A stretch of DNA of 53,485 nucleotides from Serratia sp. Ag1 (lineage in GTDB: Bacteria; Pseudomonadota; Gammaproteobacteria; Enterobacterales; Enterobacteriaceae): positions 1-53,485 of the forward strand of contig NZ_JQEI01000051.1 of NCBI RefSeq assembly GCF_000743355.1, given 5' to 3'. The notes below the pieces were generated by a model, which made no database searches, was not told where the DNA came from, and was given only the letters and a program-made list of their open reading frames with translations. The position numbers were made by a program, and so were the translations under genes. Of this stretch, positions 28,600 through 37,585 are shown piece after piece (within the stretch, counting starts at the first letter, position 1; every line of letters begins with the position of its first letter).

Positions 28600-29661
28600 T
28601 TATCCTCCCCGCCGGAACATGCGGCGCTGGCGTACCAGCATAATCAGTACCGGTGCGCCGATCAGCGACAGCACAATAGACACCTGCAGCTCACCTGATA
28701 CCAGGAAGCGGCCAAGCAGATCGGCAGTCAGCAGCAGAATCGGCGTTAGCACCAAGGTCCAAGGAAGCATCCAGCTTAATTCCGGCCCTGATAACCGCCG
28801 GGCAATGTGCGGCATCATCAACCCGACAAATGCGATTGGGCCCACGGCGGCGGTCGCACCACCACACAGCAGGGTTATCGCCAGCAGGCCGAGCAATTGA
28901 GTGCGCACCATGCTGGTGCCCAGTGCGGCGGCCAGCTCGTTGCCCATACTCAGGCTGTTCAACGCTTTGGTCAGCCAAAGGGTAATGAATGTGCCTAACA
29001 GGATCGGCAGGGCGACGGTGCGTACCACCGCCATGCTTTGAATATCGAGAGAGCCCGCCTGCCAGAAGCGCTGCTGATCAAACACCTGCGGGTTAAGCAG
29101 GGCAATGCCGGAAGTCAGCCCTTCCAGCACCGCCGCCAGTGCCACCCCGGCCAGCGTCAGGCGAACCGGGCTGAGGCGGCTACCGCCCAGCGCGCCAACC
29201 AGCGCCACTAATAATGCAGCAAACAGGGCACCGGCAAAGGCGAACCACAGATAGTCGCTGACGCTGGTTGCGCCGAAGAAAGTGATCCCCAAGACCACCG
29301 CGAAACCCGCACCGGAGTTAACCCCCAGAATGCCAGGGTCGGCCAGCGGATTGCGGGTAAGAGTCTGCATCAGAGCACCGGCTAACCCCAAAGCCACACC
29401 GGCCAGTACGCCGATCAGCGTTCGCGGTAGCCGGGCTTCGGTCACGATGAGGCAGTCGGCCCCGCTACATTGCCCGTTCAGTGCGGTAAACACGTTGGCA
29501 ACAGGGATGGGCTTGGCTCCCAGCGACAGGCTGAGCATCATCATTAACAGCAGAACCGCAACGGCACACAGCAACCCAAGCAGGCGTAGCCAAAATGAAT
29601 GGGATAAGCCCTGGAGTGGGGCAGATAAAGGGGGAGAGCAATTACGTGTAAGCCGGAACAT
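28600..29661 (-). CDS. fepD: Ferric enterobactin ABC transporter, permease
   Basis: 353 residues, FecCD family. The sequence closely follows E. coli FepD: LPRTLIGVLAGVALGLAGAL, NPLADPGILGVNSGAGFAVV, LSPVRLTLAGVALAAVLEGL, GPIAFVGLMMPHIARRL. It is the first gene of the fepDGC operon and is divergent from entS across a Fur-box region. Confidence 0.94.
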   Translation of the reverse strand: MFRLTRNCSPPLSAPLQGLSHSFWLRLLGLLCAVAVLLLMMMLSLSLGAKPIPVANVFTALNGQCSGADCLIVTEARLPRTLIGVLAGVALGLAGALMQTLTRNPLADPGILGVNSGAGFAVVLGITFFGATSVSDYLWFAFAGALFAALLVALVGALGGSRLSPVRLTLAGVALAAVLEGLTSGIALLNPQVFDQQRFWQAGSLDIQSMAVVRTVALPILLGTFITLWLTKALNSLSMGNELAAALGTSMVRTQLLGLLAITLLCGGATAAVGPIAFVGLMMPHIARRLSGPELSWMLPWTLVLTPILLLTADLLGRFLVSGELQVSIVLSLIGAPVLIMLVRQRRMFRRGG

Positions 29662-29689
29662 GGCAACCCATTACCAATTGAATATAAAT

Positions 29690-29708
29690 GATACTTATTA
29701 TCATTATT
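29690..29708. promoter_or_regulatory. Fur-box-like site, fepD/entS divergent control region
   Basis: Matches the Fur consensus GATAATGATTATCATTATC at 16 of 19 positions by eye. It lies 29 bases upstream of fepD and about 100 upstream of entS, so it may repress both transcripts under iron-replete conditions. Confidence 0.82.
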
Positions 29709-29810
29709 GATTGTGTTTATCTATGGTAGCATGACTCCCCAGACAGCACTAGCGCTGTTCCTGATGAGTTTTAAGCTGCAATAACGGAGTTCGGTGGTGG
29801 TGATAACAAG

Positions 29811-31067
29811 ATGAAGAAACCCTCTATTTTGCTCGATTTCGGCCTGCTGAAAACCAATGCGGCCTTTCGGGCGGTATTTTGTGCGCGCTTTATTTCGATT
29901 CTGGCGCTGGGCCTGATGGCGATCGCCATTCCGGTGCAAATTCAGGCGTTGACCGGCTCAACCTTGTTGGTCGGGCTTGCGGTGACGCTGGCGGGCAGCG
30001 GGATGTTTGCCGGTTTGCTGATGGGGGGCGTGCTGGCGGATCGCTATGAACGCCGCCGCTTGATCCTGTTTGCCCGTTCTACCTGTGGCGTGGGTTTTGT
30101 CGGGTTGTGCCTGAATGCAGCATTGCCCGCACCTTCTCTGACTGCGATCTATCTGCTGGCGGTATGGGACGGTTTCTTTGGTGCGGTGGGGGTGACCGCC
30201 TTACTGGCTGCCACCCCAGCGCTGGTGGGGCGTGAAAACATTGTGCAGGCCGGGGCCATCAGCATGTTGACCGTGCGTTTTGGCTCGATCCTCTCACCTG
30301 CCATTGGCGGCGCAGTGATCGCCAGCGCCGGAGTTGCCTGGAATTACGGCTTGGCGGCGTTAGGCACCCTGTTGACGTTGCTCCCTTTATTGCGTTTGCC
30401 GCAGTTGCCGCCGCCACCGCAGCCGCGTGAGCACCCGCTGCGCGCTTTGATCGGCGGTTTTACCTTTCTGCTGCAAAATAAAGTGATCGGAATGGTAGCG
30501 TTGATCGGTGCGCTGCTGACCATGGCCAGCGCGGTGCGGGTGTTGTACCCGGCTATCTCTGGCATGTGGAACGTGAGCATCGCGCACCTGGGCTTTATGT
30601 ATGCTGCGGTGCCGCTGGGGGCGACCATCGGGGCATTCACCAGTGGGCGAATAGCGCAGGTCGCCAGACCGGGTTGGGTGATGTTGCTGACAGCAATTGC
30701 TGCGTTCGCTGCCATCGGGCTGTTTGGCCTAATGCCATGGTATGGCATGGCGCTGCTGTGCTTAGTGGTTTTTGGCTATTTCAGCGCGCTGAACTCGCTG
30801 CTGCAGTACGGGTTGATTCAGAACCTGACGCCGGATGCGTTTCTTGGCCGCATCAACGGGTTGTGGACGGCCCAGAACGTGGTCGGCGATGCGATTGGCG
30901 CTTTGCTGTTGGGGGCGATGGGGGCATTTATGCTGCCAGCCATGACCTCAACCAGTTTTGGTTTTGGCGCTGTGTTGCTGGCAGTGGTATTGGCGTTCGC
31001 TATGCGTGGCTTGCGCCAGGTGGGCAGTGGCGGGCTACAACCCGCCACTGAAGCTACTGAGCAATAA
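29811..31067 (+). CDS. entS: Enterobactin exporter, MFS family
   Basis: 418 residues with about 12 hydrophobic helices. The start [21 protein letters not shown] and the loop [18 protein letters not shown] (MFS motif A) match the EntS group. It exports enterobactin from the cytoplasm to the periplasm. Its 3' end overlaps the 3' end of converging fepB by 14 bases. Confidence 0.92.
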   Translation: MKKPSILLDFGLLKTNAAFRAVFCARFISILALGLMAIAIPVQIQALTGSTLLVGLAVTLAGSGMFAGLLMGGVLADRYERRRLILFARSTCGVGFVGLCLNAALPAPSLTAIYLLAVWDGFFGAVGVTALLAATPALVGRENIVQAGAISMLTVRFGSILSPAIGGAVIASAGVAWNYGLAALGTLLTLLPLLRLPQLPPPPQPREHPLRALIGGFTFLLQNKVIGMVALIGALLTMASAVRVLYPAISGMWNVSIAHLGFMYAAVPLGATIGAFTSGRIAQVARPGWVMLLTAIAAFAAIGLFGLMPWYGMALLCLVVFGYFSALNSLLQYGLIQNLTPDAFLGRINGLWTAQNVVGDAIGALLLGAMGAFMLPAMTSTSFGFGAVLLAVVLAFAMRGLRQVGSGGLQPATEATEQ

Positions 31068-32016
31068 ATAGCTGCTCCAGACGCGTCAGCAGATTGCTGG
31101 CGCTGTAATAATCCAGGCGGAAAGTGTCGTTGCCCAACGCATAAACCCGTTGGTTTGCTACCGCAGGCAAATGCGCCAGAAAGCGGTTGCCCGTCAGCCG
31201 TTGCACGTCGGTTTCGTCATTGGCAAACAGCAACAGGGTCTGACCATTCAGGCCCTGTGCCAGATTTTCTCCCCCCAGTTGAATGATGTCTTTACGCACT
31301 CCCTGACTGGTGCTGGCGTTAAACTTTGGTGGCAGCGTTGCCAGAGTAAAACCTAACTGCTGCAGCAGTTGCCCTTGTGACGAATCAGCGGTCCACAGGT
31401 TGGCACTTTTGCCATCGCTGCGTAATACCAAGGCGGACGTGGGTTGCGGCGGGAGTGTCATACGCTGTTTCAGCGCCTTTTCCCGTGCGGCAAATTCACT
31501 GACCACTCTTTCCGCCTGAACTTCGTGCCCGGTCGCCTGACCGAGAATGTGGGCCAACTCCTGCCAGCTCTTGTCGTCGTAATTCACCACCAGCACGGGG
31601 GCGATAGCGGATAACTGATCGTACAGGCGCAACGCGGAATCGGCACCGGTCGCAGACATCACAATCAGGTCCGGGGCTTCAGCGGCTATCGCTTCGGCGT
31701 TGGGTTCACCGATGTATAACCGTTTCACACCGCGCTGGGCGGCGATCTCGCCCCATTGATGGAAAAAGCCTTGTTTATCCGACAGCCGATTGTTCGGGCT
31801 GGTGGCTCCGCTGGCGATGACTGGTGCGTCGATAGCCAACAGTGTGCCGGTGACGGTGACGCTGGTGGAGACAATGCGCACTGGGGGCTGATTGAGGGCA
31901 ATCATGCCGTGTGGCGTGGTAACCGTGCGTGGCCATTGCGCTGTGGCTGACGCTGGTGCGTTGCCCAATGCCAGCAGGCCGAACAATGCCAACCCAAGGC
32001 GTAAGTGATTTATCAT
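31054..32016 (-). CDS. fepB: Ferric enterobactin periplasmic binding protein
   Basis: 320 residues; the signal peptide ends near APASATAQ. The mature part shows the class III substrate-binding layout: [37 protein letters not shown] and a helical backbone, then [21 protein letters not shown]. It carries ferric enterobactin from FepA to FepDG. It is transcribed alone, divergently from entC, with its own Fur-like site. Confidence 0.92.
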   Translation of the reverse strand: MINHLRLGLALFGLLALGNAPASATAQWPRTVTTPHGMIALNQPPVRIVSTSVTVTGTLLAIDAPVIASGATSPNNRLSDKQGFFHQWGEIAAQRGVKRLYIGEPNAEAIAAEAPDLIVMSATGADSALRLYDQLSAIAPVLVVNYDDKSWQELAHILGQATGHEVQAERVVSEFAAREKALKQRMTLPPQPTSALVLRSDGKSANLWTADSSQGQLLQQLGFTLATLPPKFNASTSQGVRKDIIQLGGENLAQGLNGQTLLLFANDETDVQRLTGNRFLAHLPAVANQRVYALGNDTFRLDYYSASNLLTRLEQLFIAQ

Positions 32017-32039
32017 CTGCGGGTAAACCTCGCTTAAAT

Positions 32040-32058
32040 GTTAATAATTATCATTTTT
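32040..32058 (-). promoter_or_regulatory. Fur-box-like site upstream of fepB
   Basis: 15 of 19 matches by eye to GATAATGATTATCATTATC, 24 bases upstream of the fepB start codon. A second box for entC lies about 100 bases further on. Confidence 0.7.
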
Positions 32059-32157
32059 ATAAATTAAGACACTAAACTCATATCTGATTTTGATAAGAAT
32101 AAGCGTTTGCATTTATTGACATGGCAAAATCTGCAGAGTACTTTACCGCAATCAAAT

Positions 32158-32176
32158 ACAAATGATAATCATTATT
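32158..32176 (+). promoter_or_regulatory. Fur-box-like site upstream of entC
   Basis: 15 of 19 matches to GATAATGATAATCATTATC, including an unbroken core AATGATAATCATTAT. It lies 37 bases before the entC start codon, in the promoter zone of entCEBA. Confidence 0.8.
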
Positions 32177-32212
32177 ATGTTGATTGTTGTTAATGATATA
32201 GAGGAAGTGCCG

Positions 32213-33418
32213 ATGGTGTTAGCAGTTAAGGGTGCCGAACAAGAGGAGCTGCAAGGCAGGGAGCAAGTGTTACAGTCCGCCATGGTTTCCCCAACCTCAG
32301 GTTTCTTTTTTACTTCTCCTTATCGTAGCCTGAGCACACAAGGGTGTTTTGCCAACATCACGCAGCCTGCTGCCGACGGCGATAATCTGCAAGGCCGCTT
32401 CCAGCAGGGGGTGCAGCAGGCGTTTGCCCAAGCCCGGCAGGCAGGGATCTCCAATCCGCTGCTGTGTGGCGCGATTCCTTTCGATACCCGCCAACCCTCC
32501 GCGTTATTTATCCCTCGGCAAGTGCAATGGTTTGAACGTGAAGCCTTTATGGCAGACCTGAAGCCGGTCGTAGCTGCGTTGCCAGTCATCACCCACCAGA
32601 GCGAATTGCCCGAACAGACGCAGTTTATGCAAATGGTGGCCGATGCGGTGCAGGTGACCAGTAGCGAACAGTTGGAGAAAGTGGTGCTTTCCCGTTTGCT
32701 GGAAATTAAGACCGGCAAGCAGATAGATCTAGCGGCGCTGATGATGCGCGTTATGGCTCAGAATCCACAGAGTTACCACTTCCATGTCCCGTTAGAAGAG
32801 GGGGCTCTGGTGGGGGCCAGCCCAGAACTGCTGCTGCGCAAGTACGGTGATCGGTTCTATTCGAACCCGCTGGCAGGATCGGCGCGGCGTGAAAACGATC
32901 CTCAGCGGGATCGTCAAGTCAGTGAGCAACTGCTTACATCGGCTAAAGATCGCTACGAGCACCAGATTGTCACCGCCGGTATGCGCCAGGTTTTGCAGGG
33001 CCGCTGCCGCCGTCTGCACATTCCAGCCACCCCGGGACTGCTGAATACCAACACGTTATGGCACCTTTCGACGCCGATCGAGGGCGAAGCCGCCGAGCAG
33101 GCAGAGAATGCGCTGTCGCTGGCCTGCCTGCTGCACCCAACGCCCGCATTGTGTGGCACTCCGACGCTGGCAGCACGCGATCTGATCGGGCAGTTGGAGC
33201 CTTTCGAACGTGGCCTGTTTGGCGGCATTGTCGGTTGGTGTGACGCCGAAGGCAACGGTGAGTGGGTGGTCACCATCCGTTGTGGCACGGTCAATGCCAA
33301 TCAGGTACGCCTGTTTGCCGGTGCGGGGATTGTGCCTGATTCCTCCCCACAGGCTGAGTGGCATGAAACCAGCACCAAGCTCAGCACCATGCTGCGTGCT
33401 TTTGGTCTGCAAGGATAA
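32213..33418 (+). CDS. entC: Isochorismate synthase
   Basis: 401-402 residues from ATG 32213, chosen because GAGGAAG stands 6 bases upstream; earlier in-frame ATGs at 32162 and 32177 overlap the Fur box. Motifs of chorismate-binding enzymes are present: [17 protein letters not shown], the [13 protein letters not shown] segment, [31 protein letters not shown], and the C-terminal [14 protein letters not shown]. It converts chorismate to isochorismate, the first step of 2,3-dihydroxybenzoate synthesis. It heads the entCEBA operon. Confidence 0.94.
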   Translation: MVLAVKGAEQEELQGREQVLQSAMVSPTSGFFFTSPYRSLSTQGCFANITQPAADGDNLQGRFQQGVQQAFAQARQAGISNPLLCGAIPFDTRQPSALFIPRQVQWFEREAFMADLKPVVAALPVITHQSELPEQTQFMQMVADAVQVTSSEQLEKVVLSRLLEIKTGKQIDLAALMMRVMAQNPQSYHFHVPLEEGALVGASPELLLRKYGDRFYSNPLAGSARRENDPQRDRQVSEQLLTSAKDRYEHQIVTAGMRQVLQGRCRRLHIPATPGLLNTNTLWHLSTPIEGEAAEQAENALSLACLLHPTPALCGTPTLAARDLIGQLEPFERGLFGGIVGWCDAEGNGEWVVTIRCGTVNANQVRLFAGAGIVPDSSPQAEWHETSTKLSTMLRAFGLQG

Positions 33419-33422
33419 CAAC

Positions 33423-35039
33423 ATGATGAGTATCGCTTTTACTCCCTGGCCCGAGGATTTCGCGCGCCGTTACCGTGAGCGCGGCTATTGGATCGATAAG
33501 CCACTGACCGAGATCTTGGCCCGACAGGCAGATAATCAGGCAATCGCCCTGACTGACGCGCAACGCAGCCTGAGTTACCGCGAATTGGAGCAGCTTTCCA
33601 ACCGCTTGGCCGCCGCCCTGTTGCGCCGAGGATTACGATCTGGTGATACCGCGTTGGTGCAACTTGGCAACGTGGTGGAGTTCTATGTGGTGTTCTTCGC
33701 CCTGCTGAAAATTGGCGTGGTGCCAGTAAATGCGTTGTTCAGCCATCAGCGCAGCGAACTGAGTGCCTACGCCAGCCAGATCAAACCTGCGCTCTTGATT
33801 GCCGATCGGCAACATAGCCTGTTTGCACAGGACGATTTCCTGGTCGCGTTCAGAGAACAGAATCCTTCTTTACGCGTAGTGGGTTTACGTGGTCAACCCG
33901 CTGGGGAGCACGCTCTAGCTGATTGGTTAGCGGAGGATTGCGCTGCCTTTATACCGACCCCAACGGCTGCCGATCGAGTCGCGTTTTTCCAGCTTTCTGG
34001 TGGCAGCACCGGCACGCCGAAGCTGATCCCACGGACTCACAACGACTATTACTACAGTATCCGCCGCAGCGTGGAGATTTGCCGTTTCGATAGCACCACT
34101 CGTTACCTGTGCGCACTGCCCGTGGCCCACAATTACCCGATGAGTTCACCGGGGGTGTTGGGCGTGTTCTATGCTGCCGGGCAGGTAGTGTTCGCTGCCG
34201 ATCCGGCGGCGGCCCAGTGCTTCAAGCTGATCGAACAGCATCAGATTACCGTCACTGCGCTGGTACCGCCTGCTGTCATTCTGTGGCTACAGGCGATTGA
34301 AGAGTGGGGCAGTAACCAGCCGTTGGCTAGCCTGCAACTGTTGCAGGTGGGGGGGGCTAAATTGGGGGAAACCCTGGCGGCGCGTATTCGCAACGAGATC
34401 GGCTGCCAATTGCAACAGGTGTTTGGTATGGCTGAAGGGTTGGTGAACTACACCCAGCTGGATGATGACGATCAACATGTTCTCACCACGCAGGGCACGC
34501 CGATGTGCCCGGACGATGAATTGTGGGTGGCGGATGAGCAAGGTAATCCGTTGCCGGTGGGGGAAACTGGCCGCCTGATGACGCGTGGCCCTTATACCTT
34601 CCGGGGGTATTACCAGAGCCCGGAGCATAACGCCGAAGCCTTTGATGGCAACGGTTTCTACTGTTCGGGCGACCTGATCAGCCTGACGGCAGATGGCTAT
34701 GTGCGGGTTCAGGGGCGGCAGAAAGACCAGATTAATCGCGGTGGTGAAAAGATTGCCGCCGAAGAAATTGAAAACCTGCTGTTACGCCATGCGGCAGTGA
34801 TTAATGCTGCACTGGTGTCGATGCCGGATGCACTGATGGGGGAGAAAAGCTGCGCCTTTATTGTGGCGCACAACGCGATTAAGCCAGTCGTTCTGCGCCG
34901 CCATCTGCGTGAACAGGGCGTGGCGGAGTTTAAACTGCCCGATCGCTTTATTCAGGTTGAATCGCTGCCGCTTACTCCGGTCGGCAAAGTGGATAAAAAA
35001 CATTTGCGTCAACATTTAACTCAGGCTCAGGGAGAATAA
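33423..35039 (+). CDS. entE: 2,3-dihydroxybenzoate-AMP ligase
   Basis: 538 residues from ATG 33423, 4 bases after entC, with AAGGATAA upstream; the next codon is also ATG. Adenylate-forming enzyme motifs: [20 protein letters not shown] (A3), [12 protein letters not shown] (A5), YCSGDL (A7), and [20 protein letters not shown] (A8), with Lys in VGKVDKK near the end. It activates 2,3-dihydroxybenzoate and loads it on the aryl-carrier domain of EntB. Confidence 0.95.
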   Translation: MMSIAFTPWPEDFARRYRERGYWIDKPLTEILARQADNQAIALTDAQRSLSYRELEQLSNRLAAALLRRGLRSGDTALVQLGNVVEFYVVFFALLKIGVVPVNALFSHQRSELSAYASQIKPALLIADRQHSLFAQDDFLVAFREQNPSLRVVGLRGQPAGEHALADWLAEDCAAFIPTPTAADRVAFFQLSGGSTGTPKLIPRTHNDYYYSIRRSVEICRFDSTTRYLCALPVAHNYPMSSPGVLGVFYAAGQVVFAADPAAAQCFKLIEQHQITVTALVPPAVILWLQAIEEWGSNQPLASLQLLQVGGAKLGETLAARIRNEIGCQLQQVFGMAEGLVNYTQLDDDDQHVLTTQGTPMCPDDELWVADEQGNPLPVGETGRLMTRGPYTFRGYYQSPEHNAEAFDGNGFYCSGDLISLTADGYVRVQGRQKDQINRGGEKIAAEEIENLLLRHAAVINAALVSMPDALMGEKSCAFIVAHNAIKPVVLRRHLREQGVAEFKLPDRFIQVESLPLTPVGKVDKKHLRQHLTQAQGE

Positions 35040-35042
35040 GCC

Positions 35043-35897
35043 ATGGCCATTCCTAAACTTAATGACTACGCACTGCCAACGCTGAACGAATTGCCAACTA
35101 ACAAGGTGAATTGGGCTTTTGAACCGCAGCGCGCTGCGCTGTTGATTCACGATATGCAGCAGTATTTCCTCAACTTTTGGGGGCAAGACAGCCAACTGAT
35201 CGAACAAGTGGTCAAGAATATCGCCAAGTTGCGCAGTTACTGTAAAGCGCAGGGCATTCCCGTGTTTTATACCGCACAGCCGAATCAACAAAGCGATGCC
35301 GATCGGGCTTTGTTGAATGATATGTGGGGGCCGGGTTTGAACAAGCACCCGGAACAGCAGGCGGTTACTCGCGCGTTGGCACCGGATGCTGATGATACCG
35401 TATTGGTTAAATGGCGTTACAGCGCCTTCCATCGCTCACCGTTGCAGGAGATTTTGCAGGAAAGCGGGCGCGATCAACTGATTATCTGCGGTGTCTATGC
35501 GCATATCGGCTGCATGACTACTGCCATCGATGCTTTTATGCGCGACATCAAGCCGTTTATGGTGGCCGATGGTTTGGCCGATTTCTCGCGAGATGAACAC
35601 CTGATGGCGCTGCGCTATACCGCCGGGCGCTGCGGCAGGGTGGTGATGACCGCCGATCTGCTGCCGGGTATCGCCAGCATTGATGCTCTACGCCAGCAGA
35701 TTATTCCATTGCTTGATGAAGACAGTGAAGATATCGGCAATGATGAAAACCTGATTGATTATGGTCTGGATTCGGTGCGAATCATGGAGTTGGCGACCCG
35801 CTGGCGCAAGATCCGTGCAGATATCGATTTTATCGCGCTGGCCAAATCCCCCACGCTTGATAGCTGGTGGGCGCTGCTGACTGAGGGGAAATCCTGA
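35043..35897 (+). CDS. entB: Isochorismatase / aryl carrier protein
   Basis: 284 residues, bifunctional. The N-terminal isochorismatase domain (about 1-205; LLIHDMQQYFLNFW with Asp37 region, VLVKWRYSAFHRS, CGVYAHIGCMTTAIDAF) hydrolyses isochorismate to 2,3-dihydro-2,3-dihydroxybenzoate. The C-terminal ArCP has the phosphopantetheine Ser244 in DYGLDSVRIME. The phosphopantetheinyl transferase needed for loading (EntD) is not encoded in this window. The stop codon overlaps the entA start by one base. Confidence 0.95.
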   Translation: MAIPKLNDYALPTLNELPTNKVNWAFEPQRAALLIHDMQQYFLNFWGQDSQLIEQVVKNIAKLRSYCKAQGIPVFYTAQPNQQSDADRALLNDMWGPGLNKHPEQQAVTRALAPDADDTVLVKWRYSAFHRSPLQEILQESGRDQLIICGVYAHIGCMTTAIDAFMRDIKPFMVADGLADFSRDEHLMALRYTAGRCGRVVMTADLLPGIASIDALRQQIIPLLDEDSEDIGNDENLIDYGLDSVRIMELATRWRKIRADIDFIALAKSPTLDSWWALLTEGKS

Positions 35898-36655
35898 TGA
35901 GTAATGGGCACGATTTTACCGGCAAGCGGGTTTGGGTGACCGGGGCCGGAGCGGGGGTTGGTTATCAAACCGCGCTGGCGTTTGTGCAGGACGGTGCCGA
36001 GGTGATTGGCTTTGATTTGCGTTTTGATGAGCAGGATTATCCGTTCCGCACCGTAGTGCTGGATATCGCCGACGACGAGGCCGTCGAGCGCGTTTGCCTG
36101 CGGCTATTGGCAGAACAGCCCGAACTGGACGTGTTGGTGAACGGGGCCGGGATCTTGCGCATGGGGTTGGCCGACGAAACCAGCAGCGCCGATTGGTTGG
36201 CCTGCATGACGGTAAATGCAGGTGGGGCGTTCAATATGTTCCGCCAGACGTTGCCGGTATTCCGCCGCCAACGGCGTGGAGCGATCGTCAGCGTGGCGTC
36301 TAACGCCGCTCATGTGCCGCGTGTGGGTATGGCGGTTTACGGCGCTTCTAAAGCGGCCCTGCGTAGCCTATGCCAAACGGTGGGGTTGGAGATGGCACCC
36401 TATGGAGTGCGCTGTAATCTGGTTTCACCAGGATCGACCAATACGCCGATGCTGCGCGGTATGTGGCAGGATGAAAGCGGTGAGCGTAAAACGATTGCTG
36501 GCTACCCTGAACAGTTTAAGTTGGGGATCCCGCTGGGGAAAATTGCCCAACCGCAGGAGATTGCCGATGCGATTCTGTTTTTGGCTTCGGATCGTGCTAG
36601 CCATATTACGCTGCAGGATATTGTGATTGATGGCGGGGCAACGCTGGCGGCTTGA
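35897..36655 (+). CDS. entA: 2,3-dihydro-2,3-dihydroxybenzoate dehydrogenase
   Basis: 252 residues, short-chain dehydrogenase. NAD-binding [39 protein letters not shown] with active-site Tyr148 and Lys152 (YGASK), and the terminal [11 protein letters not shown] are visible. It oxidises 2,3-dihydro-DHB to 2,3-DHB. It is the last gene of entCEBA; no entH thioesterase gene follows. Confidence 0.95.
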   Translation: MSNGHDFTGKRVWVTGAGAGVGYQTALAFVQDGAEVIGFDLRFDEQDYPFRTVVLDIADDEAVERVCLRLLAEQPELDVLVNGAGILRMGLADETSSADWLACMTVNAGGAFNMFRQTLPVFRRQRRGAIVSVASNAAHVPRVGMAVYGASKAALRSLCQTVGLEMAPYGVRCNLVSPGSTNTPMLRGMWQDESGERKTIAGYPEQFKLGIPLGKIAQPQEIADAILFLASDRASHITLQDIVIDGGATLAA

Positions 36656-36719
36656 TGGTGCTGATTGGCTTTTTGCATTCGTTGCATTATTAATGCTTGA
36701 TGATCTGTTTGAGTGCCGT

Positions 36720-36840
36720 GCCAATCGTGCAGGATTGACTCGGCCTTCGGCCTCGCCCTACGGGCAACGCTGCGCGTTGTCGTCTCGCTTCGCTCGGCTC
36801 GAACCTGAACGCAGGTTCTCATCCAACACGACCTCGGGGG
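36720..36840. other. Hairpin-rich segment with a tRNA-Lys 3'-end fragment
   Basis: Between entA and the tRNA operon terminator lies a run of small inverted repeats: GGCCTTCGGCC-like at 36742-36752, GCAACG/CGTTGT around 36767, and AACCTG-AACG-CAGGTT near 36802. TCGTGCAGGATT at 36725-36736 repeats 12 bases of the 3' part of the tRNA-Lys gene (36927-36938) in the same orientation. A short open frame across this stretch looks like chance coding. It may be a decayed tRNA-adjacent insertion site or a repeat family. Confidence 0.4.
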
Positions 36841-36887
36841 ATTATGCTATATCGGACGTTTGGGAAATTGATTGCGGAATATAAACG

Positions 36888-36913
36888 AAAAAAGCGCCAA
36901 AAGGCGCTTTTTT
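36888..36913 (-). terminator. Terminator of the tRNA operon
   Basis: AAAAAAGCGCC / GGCGCTTTTTT with an AAAA-type loop. The stem is flanked by A- and T-runs on both sides, so it can end both the minus-strand tRNA operon and plus-strand transcripts from entA. It begins 7 bases after the tRNA-Lys CCA end. Confidence 0.92.
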
Positions 36914-36919
36914 CTATAT

Positions 36920-36995
36920 TGGTGGGTCGTGCAGGATTCGAACCTGCGACCAATTGATTAAAAGTCAACTGCTCTACCGACTGAGCTAACGACCC
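36920..36995 (-). tRNA. lysV: tRNA-Lys (anticodon TTT)
   Basis: 76 nt with encoded CCA. Acceptor stem GGGTCGT/ACGACCC, anticodon loop CTTTTAA, T-arm GGTTCGAATCC. It is last in a four-tRNA operon whose order Val-Val-Val-Lys equals E. coli valU-valX-valY-lysV. Confidence 0.97.
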
Positions 36996-37002
36996 GCAGA
37001 AG

Positions 37003-37078
37003 TGGTGGGTGATGACGGGCTCGAACCGCCGACCCCCTCCGTGTAAAGGAGATGCTCTACCAACTGAGCTAATCACCC
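37003..37078 (-). tRNA. valY: tRNA-Val (anticodon TAC)
   Basis: 76 nt with encoded CCA; acceptor GGGTGAT/ATCACCC, anticodon loop TTTACAC. It is separated by 7 bases from tRNA-Lys. The gene symbol follows the E. coli operon order. Confidence 0.96.
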
Positions 37079-37118
37079 ACTTCAGGACTTCCAGGTTACT
37101 GCTAAACAAGAGAATGAG

Positions 37119-37194
37119 TGGTGGGTGATGACGGGCTCGAACCGCCGACCCCCTCCGTGTAAAGGAGATGCTCTACCAACTGAGCTAATCACCC
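37119..37194 (-). tRNA. valX: tRNA-Val (anticodon TAC)
   Basis: 76 nt with encoded CCA, identical to the copy at 37003 in all parts compared. The acceptor stem is GGGTGAT/ATCACCC. Spacers of about 25-40 bases separate the valine genes. Confidence 0.96.
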
Positions 37195-37217
37195 TCATTT
37201 TTCTCATTTCAACAAGA

Positions 37218-37293
37218 TGGTGGGCGATGACGGACTCGAACCGCCGACCCCCTCCGTGTAAAGGAGATGCTCTACCAACTGAGCTAATCGCCC
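37218..37293 (-). tRNA. valU: tRNA-Val (anticodon TAC)
   Basis: 76 nt with encoded CCA. It differs from the other two copies by a compensated acceptor-stem change (GGGCGAT/ATCGCCC) and a T-arm change (GAGTCCG for GAGCCCG). It is the promoter-proximal gene of the operon. Confidence 0.96.
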
Positions 37294-37310
37294 CGTCTTG
37301 TTGGAGTCGC

Positions 37311-37338
37311 ATTATAGGGATAGTTGAAAGTGAGTCAA
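37311..37338 (-). promoter_or_regulatory. Sigma-70 promoter of the tRNA-Val/Lys operon
   Basis: On the minus strand, TTGACT (-35, 37333-37338) and TATAAT (-10, 37311-37316) are 16 bases apart and 18 bases upstream of the first tRNA. The next bases (GCGACTCC) make a G+C-containing discriminator as in stringently controlled stable-RNA promoters. Confidence 0.88.
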
Positions 37339-37482
37339 CGGTTTTTAAAACGTTTTTATTCGTTCGTCGTAAAATTAGGCAGGATGAGATATTTATCAGC
37401 AACCGCGCTGATTCTTTACTCATTTTCATGCGAAACAGCCCGCAAACCCGGCGTAAGGCTGCCTGGTAATGTGGTGTCAGCG

Positions 37483-37510
37483 TTGAGGAATTGATATGGA
37501 ATGGTAGAAT
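37483..37510 (+). promoter_or_regulatory. Candidate gltX promoter
   Basis: TTGAGG (37483-37488) and TAGAAT (37505-37510), 16-bp spacing, about 75 bases upstream of the gltX start. Recognised by eye only. Confidence 0.5.
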
Positions 37511-37585
37511 GTCGGCCACTTTTTAAATTCCGAGCAATTGTCGGCACCCCGCCGACACGCGTTGCGTAATAAGGCTGTGAACCCA

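Noticed and set aside
36627-36884. Possible 85-residue protein after entA
   Set aside because: It runs through the hairpin-rich segment, overlaps the entA end, and its low-complexity Arg/Ser-rich translation looks like chance coding.
36920-37293. Regularly spaced near-identical repeats resembling a CRISPR array
   Set aside because: They are complete tRNA genes with cloverleaf arms and encoded CCA, not short direct repeats with unique spacers.
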